NCBI RefSeq assembly: GCF_016909185.1
Contig: NZ_JAFBFH010000024.1
Coordinates: forward strand, 1 to 64,000
Direction of reading: 5' to 3'
Origin: Siminovitchia thermophila
Lineage (GTDB): Bacteria > Bacillota > Bacilli > Bacillales > Bacillaceae_C
Length of the DNA: 64,000 bases
The position numbers were made by a program, and so were the translations under genes. Below the pieces are notes generated by a model. That model was not told the origin of the DNA, ran no database searches, and worked only from the letters and a program-made list of their open reading frames with translations. Position 1 is the first letter of the stretch; every line of letters begins with the position of its first letter. This document shows positions 8,462 to 17,488 of this stretch, piece by piece.

Positions 8462-9651
8462 TTTCTACGCTCTCCTTGCTGTTGATTGTTATATTCAGGC
8501 CAAAGGGATGTTTCCACTCCGACAATTTGCTTGCCGATTAATTCTTTTGCCAGATTGTTAGAAGGGCCCATCACAATGCCCGCACGCGAATCCCGGTATA
8601 GACGTTCCAACGTTCCTTTTTTATATCCAAATCCGCCGGCTACATCCATGGAGATTTGCGCAACTTGATTGGCCGTCTCGGAAGCATGGACTTTAAACTG
8701 ATACAACAATGTCCGTAATTCATTCGGAAGAGGTGCGCCTAATTGAATCCATTCATTCAATCGGGCGGCAATATCCTTTTGCCAAGCGGATAAACTGTTG
8801 ATCAATATCTTTGCCGAGGCAAGCTGATTTCTTATCGTTTGATATTTTGCCGAAGATTTTTTCGCATGCGCAGCAGCCTCATGAAAAATGCCAATGGCTG
8901 TGCCCACCCAAGCGGCACCCAAACCAAATAAATAGACATGGCTATTCTCGACTATTGTTTTTCCAGTGCCTTCTTCACCGATCCGGTCACGGTTATGCAC
9001 AAAAATTTGATCAAAACGAACGGGAGAACTATGATTTCCACGCACACCAAGCGCATCCCACACACCCGCTTCAATTCCATCCTGTTTCGCATCCACAATA
9101 AAGTAACAAAGGTCATAAGACACTTCCGCATGAGGAGACCTCGTTAGCAACACATAAAAATCAGCATAACCACTGCTGGTGACAAAAGATTTTTCCACAT
9201 TCAGCAGATACCCATCCCCCTTACATTCGGCCCTGCTATGACTGAGCCAGTATTGGCCGCCTGATGCCCTTTCACTATTGGCAATCGTCCCGAACTTTCC
9301 TTTACGCAATGGCTTCAACCAACGATGCCATTGATCTTCGTTGCCATAATGATAAATAATAGCGGCCGCTCCAACGTTCATCGTATAGACGAGTGCGGTA
9401 GATGGACATGCTTGTGCAATTTCTTGAACAACGAGGCCAAATGCCTCATAATCAAGCTCCAATCCGCCCAGCTCTTTTGGAAGAAAAATACTGCTCCAAC
9501 CTTCTTGGCCCAGCACTTTCAAATTTTCAAGCGGAAAAGCCCCTTCCCGATCGAGACGATCAGCATTTGGTCGAATAACACGATCAATGATTTCACTTAA
9601 TTGTTCTCTAATTGCGCCATATGTTTCTTTCTTTTGAACATGAAGTGCCAT
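8458..9651 (-). CDS. Acyl-CoA-dehydrogenase-like flavin monooxygenase, DszC/SfnB type
   Basis: 397-residue member of the acyl-CoA dehydrogenase fold. Visible features: STALVYTMNVGAAAIIYHYG in the alpha domain, KSFVTSSGYADFYVLLTRS in the beta domain and QISMDVAGGFGYKKGTLERLYRDSR in the C-terminal helical domain. The catalytic glutamate of true acyl-CoA dehydrogenases is not evident at its usual place, which fits the DszC/SfnB sulfur-oxygenase branch better than fatty-acid oxidation. It is first in a two-gene operon with the NtaA/DszA-like enzyme (4-base overlap) and lies behind a SAM riboswitch. Together they probably oxidise a sulfone, thioether or similar sulfur source. Confidence 0.8.
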   Translation of the reverse strand: MALHVQKKETYGAIREQLSEIIDRVIRPNADRLDREGAFPLENLKVLGQEGWSSIFLPKELGGLELDYEAFGLVVQEIAQACPSTALVYTMNVGAAAIIYHYGNEDQWHRWLKPLRKGKFGTIANSERASGGQYWLSHSRAECKGDGYLLNVEKSFVTSSGYADFYVLLTRSPHAEVSYDLCYFIVDAKQDGIEAGVWDALGVRGNHSSPVRFDQIFVHNRDRIGEEGTGKTIVENSHVYLFGLGAAWVGTAIGIFHEAAAHAKKSSAKYQTIRNQLASAKILINSLSAWQKDIAARLNEWIQLGAPLPNELRTLLYQFKVHASETANQVAQISMDVAGGFGYKKGTLERLYRDSRAGIVMGPSNNLAKELIGKQIVGVETSLWPEYNNQQQGERRK

Positions 9652-9691
9652 ACCAACTATCCCCTTTTCCTACATATTGGTTTAGCCCATT

Positions 9692-9729
9692 AAAAAAGCT
9701 CTCACTAAGGGAATCCTTAAAGTGAGAGC
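9692..9729 (-). terminator. Second leader terminator, between S-box and first gene
   Basis: On the minus strand GCTCTCACT (9729-9721) pairs with AGTGAGAGC (9706-9698), followed by six T (9697-9692). It is a complete intrinsic terminator only about 40 bases before the first coding region and downstream of the riboswitch terminator. Confidence 0.75.
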
Positions 9730-9765
9730 CGCTAGTTGACTAGTAGGCCAAATCCTATTTTTCAA

Positions 9766-9803
9766 TTGAAAAAGCCCTTCCTCAAAAAAGATGAGAGAAG
9801 GGC
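9766..9803 (-). terminator. Riboswitch expression-platform terminator
   Basis: GCCCTTC (9803-9797) pairs with GAAGGGC (9780-9774), followed by TTTTTC. The 5' side of the loop carries TCTCATCTT, which can instead pair with AAGATGAGA at the 3' side of the aptamer, giving the usual S-box antiterminator. Confidence 0.85.
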
Positions 9804-9820
9804 ATGTTTTTCCATCCATT

Positions 9821-9925
9821 CTCATCTTTAGAATACTTCCGTATTCTTCTGAAATTAGCACCGGGCAATCGTATTGCTGGTTGCTGAGATATCATCGGGT
9901 CAGTCCCTCCATCTCTCTCGATAAG
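9821..9925 (-). ncRNA. SAM-I (S-box) riboswitch aptamer
   Basis: On the minus strand the leader begins CTTATCGAGAGAGATGGAGG and continues GGACTGACCCGATGATATC, CAGCAACC and CGGTGCTAATTTC. These are the conserved S-box blocks. The closing stem is CTTATC (9925-9920) with GATGAG (9826-9821). High SAM should favour the terminator at 9766-9803 and switch off the two downstream sulfur-oxidation genes. Confidence 0.93.
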
Positions 9926-9948
9926 AAAATAATTATTAACTTGTGTAG

Positions 9949-9977
9949 AGTATAATCAATATTTCAAAAATAGTCAA
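9949..9977 (-). promoter_or_regulatory. Sigma-A promoter of the S-box operon
   Basis: TTGACT (9977-9972) and TATACT (9954-9949) with a 17-base spacer, about 25 bases before the aptamer. This is the best sigma-A match in the region. Confidence 0.85.
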
Positions 9978-10124
9978 CACTTTTTGAAATGAAGAATAAC
10001 ATCTATCCTCATTGGTCTGACAATCGCGAACAAAATAACAGGATGGACCAGCACTGAAGGCTTATTGCTTGTGTATGTAGCGTGCGGCTTGAATGGCCGA
10101 TTTATTCTGATTGGTAAAGCTGAT

Positions 10125-10587
10125 TTACACAGTCAAAATAAGACAAATCAGCAACGTCGAGTTAAAAAGTACATGGATGGTATTAGGAACGATCCATTCA
10201 TAACAGGCAAAAAAGTATGTGTCTCACCAAACATGACTTGATAGCTTTCTACTCTATCTGCCGAACCTATTCCAAAAAAATAAGGAATCCACCAATCTAG
10301 GAGAACCCCCGCCATGATCAGCGATCGCTGGATCATCAGCCATAACTTGGCCCAGAAAAAGGATATGTTTTGCCGATGAAACATAATATGATTCCCATAA
10401 GCAGCATAATTTGGGCTGTCCAGAATAAAGTAATGATCACCAACTCTCCAGTAGAATGAGTCGCGGCAACTGCTTGAACATCATTGAGTGGCCCGAGTGG
10501 CAACCAGTCATGAAATATCATAAAAAGTAATATGAAACCCGATCCCGTTATAAGCACTTTTTCCGATCGGTGAATCTTTCTTTTCAA
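10125..10587 (-). pseudogene. Small integral membrane protein, two frameshifts
   Basis: Three consecutive frames give one continuous membrane-protein-like sequence of about 150 residues. The first frame (from 10587) has two helices (VLITGSGFILLFMIF and VIITLFWTAQIMLLMGIIL). The second has LWLMIQRSLIMAGVLLDWW and the FLPVMNG loop. The third has VPNTIHVLFNSTLLICLIL before TAA at 10125. The PVxxGxxPNxxHVxFH-like pattern recurs in uncharacterised bacterial membrane proteins. Frame changes fall near 10370 (T-rich run) and near 10190. Confidence 0.65.
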
Positions 10588-10730
10588 TTCCTCAAAACCC
10601 CGTTATTTTCATCTGATCCATTCTTCATAAACTTATTGAAACTATTTGAATAAAATGTATGCAATGACACCTGGACAACCTGATTCGGAAGCCGTGGCCG
10701 GCTATGCTTTCAAGCATCGTTCACGACCAT

Positions 10731-11090
10731 TTATGTTTCACGCTGCCCGCCCATGATACTTTTGTACAGCTGCGCACTTGTTGATGGTGAAAATATGACT
10801 ACATACTCATTACCGACTTCCTGTTTCACTTTTTCTGTTAATAAAGCCCCTTTTCGATTATGCGCTTCCTCAAGCTCGATACCATTACACTTCAAACGGT
10901 CCTTCTCCCAGTCAATCCATTCTCCATAAGTGGCGCACCAATCCGACAGTTGCCCGGCCAATTCTTGCGAAATCGGGATCTTTGTTAACTCCAAATTCAT
11001 CCCACAATGATGGCACCATACCGGATCTGCGCCTATATCTCCTTCTATTTTTAATTCAGTTGTTTTTCCATGATCACATCCACATAGCAA
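10731..11090 (-). CDS. Conserved hypothetical protein with zinc-ribbon-like N-terminus
   Basis: About 119 residues. Two cysteine pairs near the N-terminus (CGCDHG and WCHHCGMNLEL) look like a small zinc ribbon, followed by a mostly helical region (ISQELAGQLSDWCATYGEWID). A TTG start at 11090 sits five bases after AAAGGGTGA; a GTG at 11099 would lie inside that ribosome site. It stands alone between a membrane-protein pseudogene and the divergent dipeptidase. It resembles small conserved Bacillus proteins without assigned function. Confidence 0.6.
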   Translation of the reverse strand: MLCGCDHGKTTELKIEGDIGADPVWCHHCGMNLELTKIPISQELAGQLSDWCATYGEWIDWEKDRLKCNGIELEEAHNRKGALLTEKVKQEVGNEYVVIFSPSTSAQLYKSIMGGQRET

Positions 11091-11249
11091 AGCAATCACC
11101 CTTTCGAATCTTTATCTATTTCTACGAATAATCATTAGAAAGGTTCCTTTTGACCCGCCAGGCTTTTTTGGCGCTCTAAAACCAATCCTTCGTCCTATTC
11201 CCATATATATTTTAGAATAGTAGAATAATTCTTAAAAGGAGGGTTTATT

Positions 11250-12656
11250 TTGAAAAAAAAGCTGCTTTACCTCGTAGCAACAGTTCTTCTTGTCCTCTTT
11301 CAGGCTCCCGTAGCTTTGGCGAAGTCCGATTCACCGCACGATATTCATTTTGATTCTATCATTACTGATGGCCATAGCGATACAATGAGTAAGGTCATCG
11401 ACCCGGAAACATGGCTTCCGAGCGTGAATATTGGACAGAATACACCTTTTGAGGTAGATATACCAAAGCTTCAGACAGGAGGCCTCCATGTTCCATTTTT
11501 TGCGGCATATACATCCGGCTATTACAATAACACTCCTCGCAGTATCAGCAGAACGCTCGCCCTGATCAATGCATTGTATTGGACGGAGAAAAACAATCCG
11601 GACACATTTCAAATTTCTTCAACGTATAAAGAAATCATGAAAGCGGTTCGCGATAACAACATCGCAGCCGTCCCAACGATAGAGGGCGCTTATTCCATGG
11701 ATAAGAATAATGCGATCGAACTTTTGCGTCAATATGATGATTTGGGTATCAAAGCGATCGGATTTACATGGAATTATTCCAATGATTTGGGTGAAGGAGC
11801 CAACAGGGAATACAATGATCCGGACAAAACGCCCTCCGAAGGAGGACTAACAGAACTCGGGTCGGACGTTGCCCGGGAAATGAACCGCTTAGGGATGTTG
11901 ATTGATGTTTCCCATATGGCTGAAAGTACTTTCTGGGATGTCATCAAAGTTTCCAAAGCGCCTATAATCGCCTCTCATTCGGGTGTGAAAGCATTAAAAG
12001 ATCACCAGCGGAACCTTTCGGATCATCAATTACGGGCGTTGAAAAAAAATGGCGGAGTCATTAATATCGTATTTTATCCGGTATTTTTGACCAACAATTC
12101 GCAGGCTTATGTAAAAGATATCGTTGATCATATTGATCATGTCGTGAATGTAATCGGAGTGGATCATGTCGGTCTTGGATCTGATTTTGACGGTGCTTCT
12201 CTGCCGGAAGACCTCCAAGATTCATCCCAACTGCCAAAGCTAACAGAGGAATTAGTAAAAAGAGGTTATACGAAGCAAGACATAGAAAAAATTCTTGGCA
12301 AAAATATGCTTCGTGTGTTAAAGGTAGTAGAAAAAACTGCCGATCATGACCCCGCAAAAGTTGGGAGAGGGCTTACCATTACACCAGAATACGAAATGGG
12401 TGAAATCATCCAGGAGAGAACACCGCTTCTTTCTGCAAAAGTGACAGCAGAAAAAGGGGCCAAAGCAGATGAAAGCAGCTTTCGCGTTATTGTTGACGGT
12501 ATTCCTTACAAACCTGTTTTTGATCGGCAACATTCTACCATGTCACTGCAGCTACATGAGGCTTTGAAAGAAAGATTCCACGTTGTGACCTTTGAAGCAG
12601 CAAACAAGGCTGGCAAAGTCACAAGGGAAACAAGGATCTTTTATATAAATGATTAA
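11250..12656 (+). CDS. Secreted membrane-dipeptidase-like metallopeptidase (M19)
   Basis: 468-residue renal-dipeptidase-family (M19) enzyme with a signal peptide (about residues 1-24, ending ALAKS). Such enzymes hydrolyse dipeptides with a binuclear zinc site. Zinc-site motifs: DGHSDT (His42, Asp44), TIEGAY (bridging Glu), DVSHMA and ASHSG (His ligands), then VGLGSDFDG. After the catalytic domain comes an extra domain of about 80 residues ending in TRETRIFYIND, beta-rich and perhaps a cell-surface module. The TTG start at 11250 follows an AAGGAGG site. The gene is monocistronic with a terminator at 12663-12698. Confidence 0.88.
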   Translation: MKKKLLYLVATVLLVLFQAPVALAKSDSPHDIHFDSIITDGHSDTMSKVIDPETWLPSVNIGQNTPFEVDIPKLQTGGLHVPFFAAYTSGYYNNTPRSISRTLALINALYWTEKNNPDTFQISSTYKEIMKAVRDNNIAAVPTIEGAYSMDKNNAIELLRQYDDLGIKAIGFTWNYSNDLGEGANREYNDPDKTPSEGGLTELGSDVAREMNRLGMLIDVSHMAESTFWDVIKVSKAPIIASHSGVKALKDHQRNLSDHQLRALKKNGGVINIVFYPVFLTNNSQAYVKDIVDHIDHVVNVIGVDHVGLGSDFDGASLPEDLQDSSQLPKLTEELVKRGYTKQDIEKILGKNMLRVLKVVEKTADHDPAKVGRGLTITPEYEMGEIIQERTPLLSAKVTAEKGAKADESSFRVIVDGIPYKPVFDRQHSTMSLQLHEALKERFHVVTFEAANKAGKVTRETRIFYIND

Positions 12657-12662
12657 AAGTCA

Positions 12663-12698
12663 AAGAACAGGGTGATTTACGCCATCCTGTTCTTTTTT
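12663..12698. terminator. Bidirectional terminator
   Basis: AAGAACAGG (12663-12671) pairs with CCTGTTCTT (12686-12694), with T runs on the plus strand and A/T on the other side. It lies between the convergent dipeptidase and DUF3147 genes. Confidence 0.85.
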
Positions 12699-12705
12699 AA
12701 AAAGC

Positions 12706-13047
12706 TTATGAAATAAACCCTTTTACAATAAAATCTTGAACGATTAAACATAGCGCCCAAGCAATCATTCCCACCCCAATTGCTATACCTAAATGAAGGG
12801 ACTGCTTTAAGAGACCAAATACCACGCATAACATTATAATTGTCGCCGGAAAACCTGCTAGAACCCCAAGAGTAAACTTGGAAATGCCCTGAAGAGACTC
12901 CCCTTCGATTTTCAACCAAATGATACTTAACAGACTGATTAAGGGAAGGGCAGCAAGCATTCCGCCGTATAACGGGAATCGTCTAGCCAGCTCTGTTACA
13001 ATGCCGATAATAACTGCCGAACTGATTATTTTTATCACGAAAAACAT
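12706..13047 (-). CDS. DUF3147 family membrane protein
   Basis: 113 residues with four hydrophobic segments. The pattern ELARRFPLYGGMLAALPL in the first third is characteristic of DUF3147 small membrane proteins, whose function is unknown. The ATG follows directly on the stop of the MarR gene, so the two form a tightly coupled operon. The regulator may control this membrane protein. Weak similarity of DUF3147 proteins to small transporters is only a suggestion. Confidence 0.78.
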   Translation of the reverse strand: MFFVIKIISSAVIIGIVTELARRFPLYGGMLAALPLISLLSIIWLKIEGESLQGISKFTLGVLAGFPATIIMLCVVFGLLKQSLHLGIAIGVGMIAWALCLIVQDFIVKGFIS

Positions 13048-13446
13048 TTATTTTGAGACCTCGCTTAATATCCGAAATGCTTCAACCACCTTTTTTCTTT
13101 CAAAGACGGATAAGCGGCTTAGCGCAGCCTGAAGTTTTACCTCATCCAATTCTGTATTCTTTTTTAATATGGAAGAACCGCGATCTGTTAAATGTATGTA
13201 TACCTTTCGCTGATCTTGCTCCGCTCTCTCTTTATACAACCAGCCATTGCTTACTAATTTTTTGACATGTTCAGAAGCTGTATTATGTGATATCGATAAA
13301 TACTCGGCAATATCACGAATCATGACGGATTGCTTTTTCTGCGCGAATTGTAAAATCCGAATACTTTGGTGAGAAATCGTTTCTTCATGCGCAGCATGTA
13401 AATGGAAATAAATATCGGTAAAGTATCGGTTTAGTTCTTCCAACAT
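13048..13446 (-). CDS. MarR-family transcriptional regulator
   Basis: 132-residue winged-helix regulator. The recognition region reads IRDIAEYLSISHNTASEHVKK, followed by the wing with AEQDQRKVYIHLTDRG, as in MarR proteins. Dimerisation helices lie at both ends. An AGGAGG site precedes the ATG. The first base of the next gene follows its stop. The upstream region contains ATCG-type dyads overlapping a TATAAT element, consistent with autorepression. Confidence 0.88.
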   Translation of the reverse strand: MLEELNRYFTDIYFHLHAAHEETISHQSIRILQFAQKKQSVMIRDIAEYLSISHNTASEHVKKLVSNGWLYKERAEQDQRKVYIHLTDRGSSILKKNTELDEVKLQAALSRLSVFERKKVVEAFRILSEVSK

Positions 13447-13461
13447 ACAAAACCCTCCTCA

Positions 13462-13500
13462 CTATATCGCTCATTCAGATTATATCGTATTTATCGATAT
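13462..13500 (-). promoter_or_regulatory. marR promoter and likely operator
   Basis: On the minus strand a TATAAT-type -10 (in CGATATAATC) is overlapped by ATCGATAAATACGAT, with another CGATAT block just before the ribosome site. Repeated ATCG dyads over a promoter are typical of MarR autoregulation. The assignment is inference. Confidence 0.5.
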
Positions 13501-13559
13501 AAATGAAGTGCATGTTTTCCTTATATTAGAAAGAAAAAGAGGATATCCTAAAAGTAATA

Positions 13560-13608
13560 ATTTTAAAAACAAACCCAAGAATGCTGTAAAATCAACAATC
13601 TTGGGCTT
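13560..13608 (-). terminator. Probable terminator of the bmrCD-type operon
   Basis: On the minus strand CCCAAGA and TCTTGGG form a stem, followed by TTTGTTTTT. It lies about 190 bases after the last exporter gene. No other gene is seen in the space between. Confidence 0.6.
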
Positions 13609-13791
13609 TATATTTCATGCATTTAGGCTAAATTGAACTTTTTACTGTCAATATCAGTCCGCTTTATGATAGGTCATGGAGGCATTCAAACGTTCGCTTT
13701 AGTTAAGCTTGCTTCAGCGCTCTTCAATGTTATGTTTCTTGGAAGAAACAGTTATTAGAATCTGATGGTTAAACGACCAAAGTAATCTCAT

Positions 13792-15540
13792 TTACACACT
13801 TATTTTTCCTTTCAGCGATTTCGCCTGCATTTGATACATTTGATTGTAAATACCGCCCAACCTCAGTAGTTCCTCGTGCGTTCCCTGTTCTTTCATGCTG
13901 CCACGTTCCAACACAAGAATACGGTCGGCATTTTTAATGGTGGAAAGACGGTGGGCAATCATGAATGTTGTCCGTCCTTTCTTTAGAACTTCCATCGCGT
14001 GTTGGATGACTTCTTCTGTCTCCGTATCAATATTGGATGTTGCCTCATCCAATATTAAAATCGCCGGATCAAAAGCAAGCGCCCGGGCAAATGAAATGAG
14101 TTGGCGCTGCCCGGAAGATAGCGTACTTCCTTTTTCCACCACTGGTTCATCCAGCCCTTTTTTTAGATGGCCAAGTACACGTTCGCCGCCGACTGCTCTC
14201 AACGCTTCTGCCGCTTTTTCCCGAGTGATTCGCGGGTCATGTAAGCTGATATTAGAGTATACAGTCCCTGTAAATAAGTATGGATCTTGCAAAACAATAG
14301 CCATATGCTTCCGTATCGCCTGTCTCGGGACTGTTGTGATGTCTATCCCGTCAATACTAATTTTCCCTTTCGACGGATCGTAAAAACGAAGCAACAGATT
14401 CATAATCGAACTTTTTCCGGATCCTGTATGGCCCACAAATGCCACAGTTTCGCCACGGTCTGCTTCGAAAGAAATATTTTTCAAAACGTATTCATCGTCT
14501 TTATATGCAAATGAAACATCTTTAAAAGTGACACGCCCTTCGTATCTTGGCACGGTTTCCCGCGAGACTTCTTCCCCGTTTATGTCCAATACTTCAAATA
14601 CACGGCTTGCGGCAACGAGGGAGCGTTCAAGCTGTGAGAATTGATTGACGATATTCGTAATGGGATTAAATAACTTTGTTAAATAATCCACAAAAGCATA
14701 TAAAGTGCCTGCCGTGACGACTGCCCCTGTCGTAATTGATTGAGTTCCAAAGTAAAAAATGAAAATCGCAAACATGAGCAAACGGATCGCACCTACCAAG
14801 TTAAAAGACGTAGCCGAATCCAAAACCAATAATTTTCGCTGATACGCATAATGTTCCTCGTTCATCTCATCAAATTCGCTTGTCATTTGTTTTTCTCGCC
14901 GAAAGGCTTGGATAATGGCCATTCCTTGTATAGATTCATTCATCATCGCATTCAGATCGGCAATTTTTGAACGAATCACCTTGTTATATCCAGCAGCATA
15001 TCTTCTGTATAAAATCATCCATAGGTAGATGACCGGGACCAATGTCAAAGCAATCAACGCCATTTTCCAATTTAAAATAAACAAGGCCACATACACACCG
15101 GCGATCGAAATGAGCCCTGTCACAAAATTGGAAAGAACCTGGACATATAAGTTTCTGACTGCCTCTGTGTCATTTGTCACACGCGCCACGATTTTACCGG
15201 CAGGAAGATGATCAAAATATTGAATCGGCAATGTTTGCATATGCCCAAACACATCTTGACGCAGCTTTTGTACAACACGATTGGCTCCCATTTGCAAAAA
15301 AACAAACATAAAGTAACGCAAAACCGCTGTGGCGATAGACAATAGCAAATAGAGACAAAGCAGCCAAGCAATCGGCTCTATGGCAATGGTTCCCATCATC
15401 ATATGTTCATCAATGATATACTTTGCGATAAATGGGCCGGACAGTTCTGTAAAAACGGCTGCCGTCAAGAAAAGCAGCCCCAGAAAAATAGGTCGCTTAT
15501 ATTGCATGGCATATGTTGTCAATCGTTTACTCGTACTCAT
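13792..15540 (-). CDS. bmrD: Heterodimeric ABC multidrug exporter subunit, YheH/BmrD type
   Basis: 582-residue ABC exporter half: six membrane helices (about residues 15-310) and an ATPase domain with Walker A GHTGSGKS, signature LSSGQRQ and Walker B ILILDEATSNID, so the catalytic glutamate is present. It overlaps the stop of the partner gene by four bases. The pair matches the B. subtilis YheI/YheH (BmrCD) heterodimer, in which this subunit carries the intact catalytic residues. It is shorter than the B. subtilis protein as I remember it (about 670). It probably pumps drugs or lipids out of the cell and is controlled by the leader attenuator at 17411-17563. Confidence 0.85.
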   Translation of the reverse strand: MSTSKRLTTYAMQYKRPIFLGLLFLTAAVFTELSGPFIAKYIIDEHMMMGTIAIEPIAWLLCLYLLLSIATAVLRYFMFVFLQMGANRVVQKLRQDVFGHMQTLPIQYFDHLPAGKIVARVTNDTEAVRNLYVQVLSNFVTGLISIAGVYVALFILNWKMALIALTLVPVIYLWMILYRRYAAGYNKVIRSKIADLNAMMNESIQGMAIIQAFRREKQMTSEFDEMNEEHYAYQRKLLVLDSATSFNLVGAIRLLMFAIFIFYFGTQSITTGAVVTAGTLYAFVDYLTKLFNPITNIVNQFSQLERSLVAASRVFEVLDINGEEVSRETVPRYEGRVTFKDVSFAYKDDEYVLKNISFEADRGETVAFVGHTGSGKSSIMNLLLRFYDPSKGKISIDGIDITTVPRQAIRKHMAIVLQDPYLFTGTVYSNISLHDPRITREKAAEALRAVGGERVLGHLKKGLDEPVVEKGSTLSSGQRQLISFARALAFDPAILILDEATSNIDTETEEVIQHAMEVLKKGRTTFMIAHRLSTIKNADRILVLERGSMKEQGTHEELLRLGGIYNQMYQMQAKSLKGKISV

Positions 15541-17279
15541 GAGCCGCCTCCTTCCAGCTGCTGGCGGACAAATTGATCTTGATACCAGCCTTCTTGCTGA
15601 ATCAACTCATCATGAGACCCTTGCTCGATGATCCGCCCTTCATCAAGGACGATAATATGATTGGCATGTTGTATGCTTGATAGACGATGTGTCGTAATGA
15701 TGGTTGTCTTGCCTTTGCGTTCATTTTGAATGTTTTTGATAATGCCAGCTTCTGTATTGGCATCAACAGCCGAAAGCGAATCATCGAGAATCAATATTTC
15801 CGGATCTTTAATCAAGGCGCGAGCAATAGACACACGCTGCTTTTGCCCCCCTGACAACGAAATCCCTTTTTCTCCTACAAGCGTTTCAAGACCCATCGGA
15901 AGCTGTTCCAAATCCTTTTCAAAGGAAGCTAGACGAATAGCTTTTTGCAAATCGGCTTCTGTTGCATCTTCTTTGCCGAATAAAATATTTTCCCGGATAG
16001 TGCGTGAAAACAACACATGATCCTGCGGCACATACCCGATCCAATCCAGAATCTGCTCTTTTCGTTGTGCCGTTATCTCTACTCCATTAATTGATAATTG
16101 TCCATCGCCAAAAGGATATTCCCGCAGCAGCTGCCTGAGTAAAGTTGTTTTCCCGGCACCTGTTTTTCCGACAATGCCAAGTGTCTCTCCTTTTTTTAGA
16201 GACATGGTAATTTCCTGCAAATTTTTCACTTGGCTCGTCGGATACTGAAACGCCAACTCATCAAAACGAATCGTATGGGGTTCCGTCACCCGTATAGGAT
16301 TTCTCCGATTTTGAATGTCTGCTTTATAGTCAAGGATGGCGTTCACACGATCAAGCGAAGCATTTCCTTGTTGCATCACATTGACCAATTCGGCGAAGGC
16401 GAATATAGGCCACACGGCAAGCCCCAAATATACGTTAAATGTGACAAGCTGCCCAACCGTCATTTCACCATTTGCTATTAAGAATGCACCGTATCCAAGC
16501 GAAATGATATAGCTGACCCCTGTTCCCAACCTCGTTATGGGACCGAATAAGGCATTGATTTTGGCGGCTTGCATATTTTTTTCGTATACCTTTTCACTCA
16601 TATCGCCAAATCTTGTTTCATCGTTTTTCTCTTGCACATAGGCACGAATCACACGCACACCCGCCACGGATTCCAAAACGCTGTCATTCATTTCCCCAAA
16701 CGCATCCTGTGCTTCTATATACCGTTCATGTATAAGCCGGCCAAAATATTGGATGAATATTGCCATAACAGGCACCGGCAGCATTGCAAATAACGTTAAT
16801 TTCCATGAAATCATGAAACCCATCGCCAAAATAATCGCACCCAAATAAATAGTGGCGTCTATCAGAGTCATAATTCCAAAGCCTGCTGTTAAAGATACAG
16901 CATTCAAATCATTTGTCGCGCGTGCCATCAAGTCACCGGTTCGGTATTTTTCGTAAAAAGGCGGAGACATTCTTAAAAAATGAAGCATTAATTTGCGGCG
17001 CATGATCTTTTCCAAATTGATGGCGCCCTCAAATAACCCATATTCCCAAACAAAATTCAAAACGTAACCACCGATAATGATCACAGCGAATATCAGCATA
17101 TATTTACCCAATATCGCTTTCGTCATTTCTCCGGCCGTTAAAATGTCGATGATGTTACCAAGTAAATACGGTGGAATGACTTCTAGTGCACTCGTAATAA
17201 TGAGGAGTACAATAGCGATCGAATACTGCACCCAATACCGTTGAAAGAACCATCCCAATTTTCCTAATACACCAAACAT
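15537..17279 (-). CDS. bmrC: Heterodimeric ABC multidrug exporter subunit, YheI/BmrC type
   Basis: 580 residues with six membrane helices and a C-terminal ATPase. The N-terminus (FGVLGKLGWFFQRYW) and SPPFYEKYRTGDLMARATND closely match YheI as remembered. Walker A is GKTGAGKT and the signature LSGGQKQR. Walker B reads ILILDDSLSAVD, with Asp where the catalytic Glu normally stands. This is the degenerate-site subunit expected in an asymmetric exporter. It is first in the two-gene operon. A 24-codon leader peptide and terminator precede it by about 130 bases. Confidence 0.87.
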   Translation of the reverse strand: MFGVLGKLGWFFQRYWVQYSIAIVLLIITSALEVIPPYLLGNIIDILTAGEMTKAILGKYMLIFAVIIIGGYVLNFVWEYGLFEGAINLEKIMRRKLMLHFLRMSPPFYEKYRTGDLMARATNDLNAVSLTAGFGIMTLIDATIYLGAIILAMGFMISWKLTLFAMLPVPVMAIFIQYFGRLIHERYIEAQDAFGEMNDSVLESVAGVRVIRAYVQEKNDETRFGDMSEKVYEKNMQAAKINALFGPITRLGTGVSYIISLGYGAFLIANGEMTVGQLVTFNVYLGLAVWPIFAFAELVNVMQQGNASLDRVNAILDYKADIQNRRNPIRVTEPHTIRFDELAFQYPTSQVKNLQEITMSLKKGETLGIVGKTGAGKTTLLRQLLREYPFGDGQLSINGVEITAQRKEQILDWIGYVPQDHVLFSRTIRENILFGKEDATEADLQKAIRLASFEKDLEQLPMGLETLVGEKGISLSGGQKQRVSIARALIKDPEILILDDSLSAVDANTEAGIIKNIQNERKGKTTIITTHRLSSIQHANHIIVLDEGRIIEQGSHDELIQQEGWYQDQFVRQQLEGGGS

Positions 17280-17410
17280 ATATAAACCCTTCTTTCCGTT
17301 TCAGTACCTATGGCTAACCGCTATCAAGCAACAACTTTTCATATCTCAACCTTTTTTGTTTGCAGAACATTTCCATCTACTCCTTTTTCAAGATATTTTT
17401 AAATGGCAAC

Positions 17411-17439
17411 AAAAAAACGCATACCCTAACAGAGTATGC
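17411..17439 (-). terminator. Attenuator terminator ahead of bmrC
   Basis: GCATAC (17439-17434) pairs with GTATGC (17424-17419), followed by GTTTTTTT. Upstream TATACCC can pair with the GGGTATG of the terminator, and CCATAC inside the leader frame can pair with GGTATGG, giving competing structures that depend on ribosome position. Confidence 0.8.
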
Positions 17440-17488
17440 ATCTCCAAATGGGTATAGAATTTTTCCATACCGTTTGTGTTGGTGAAAA

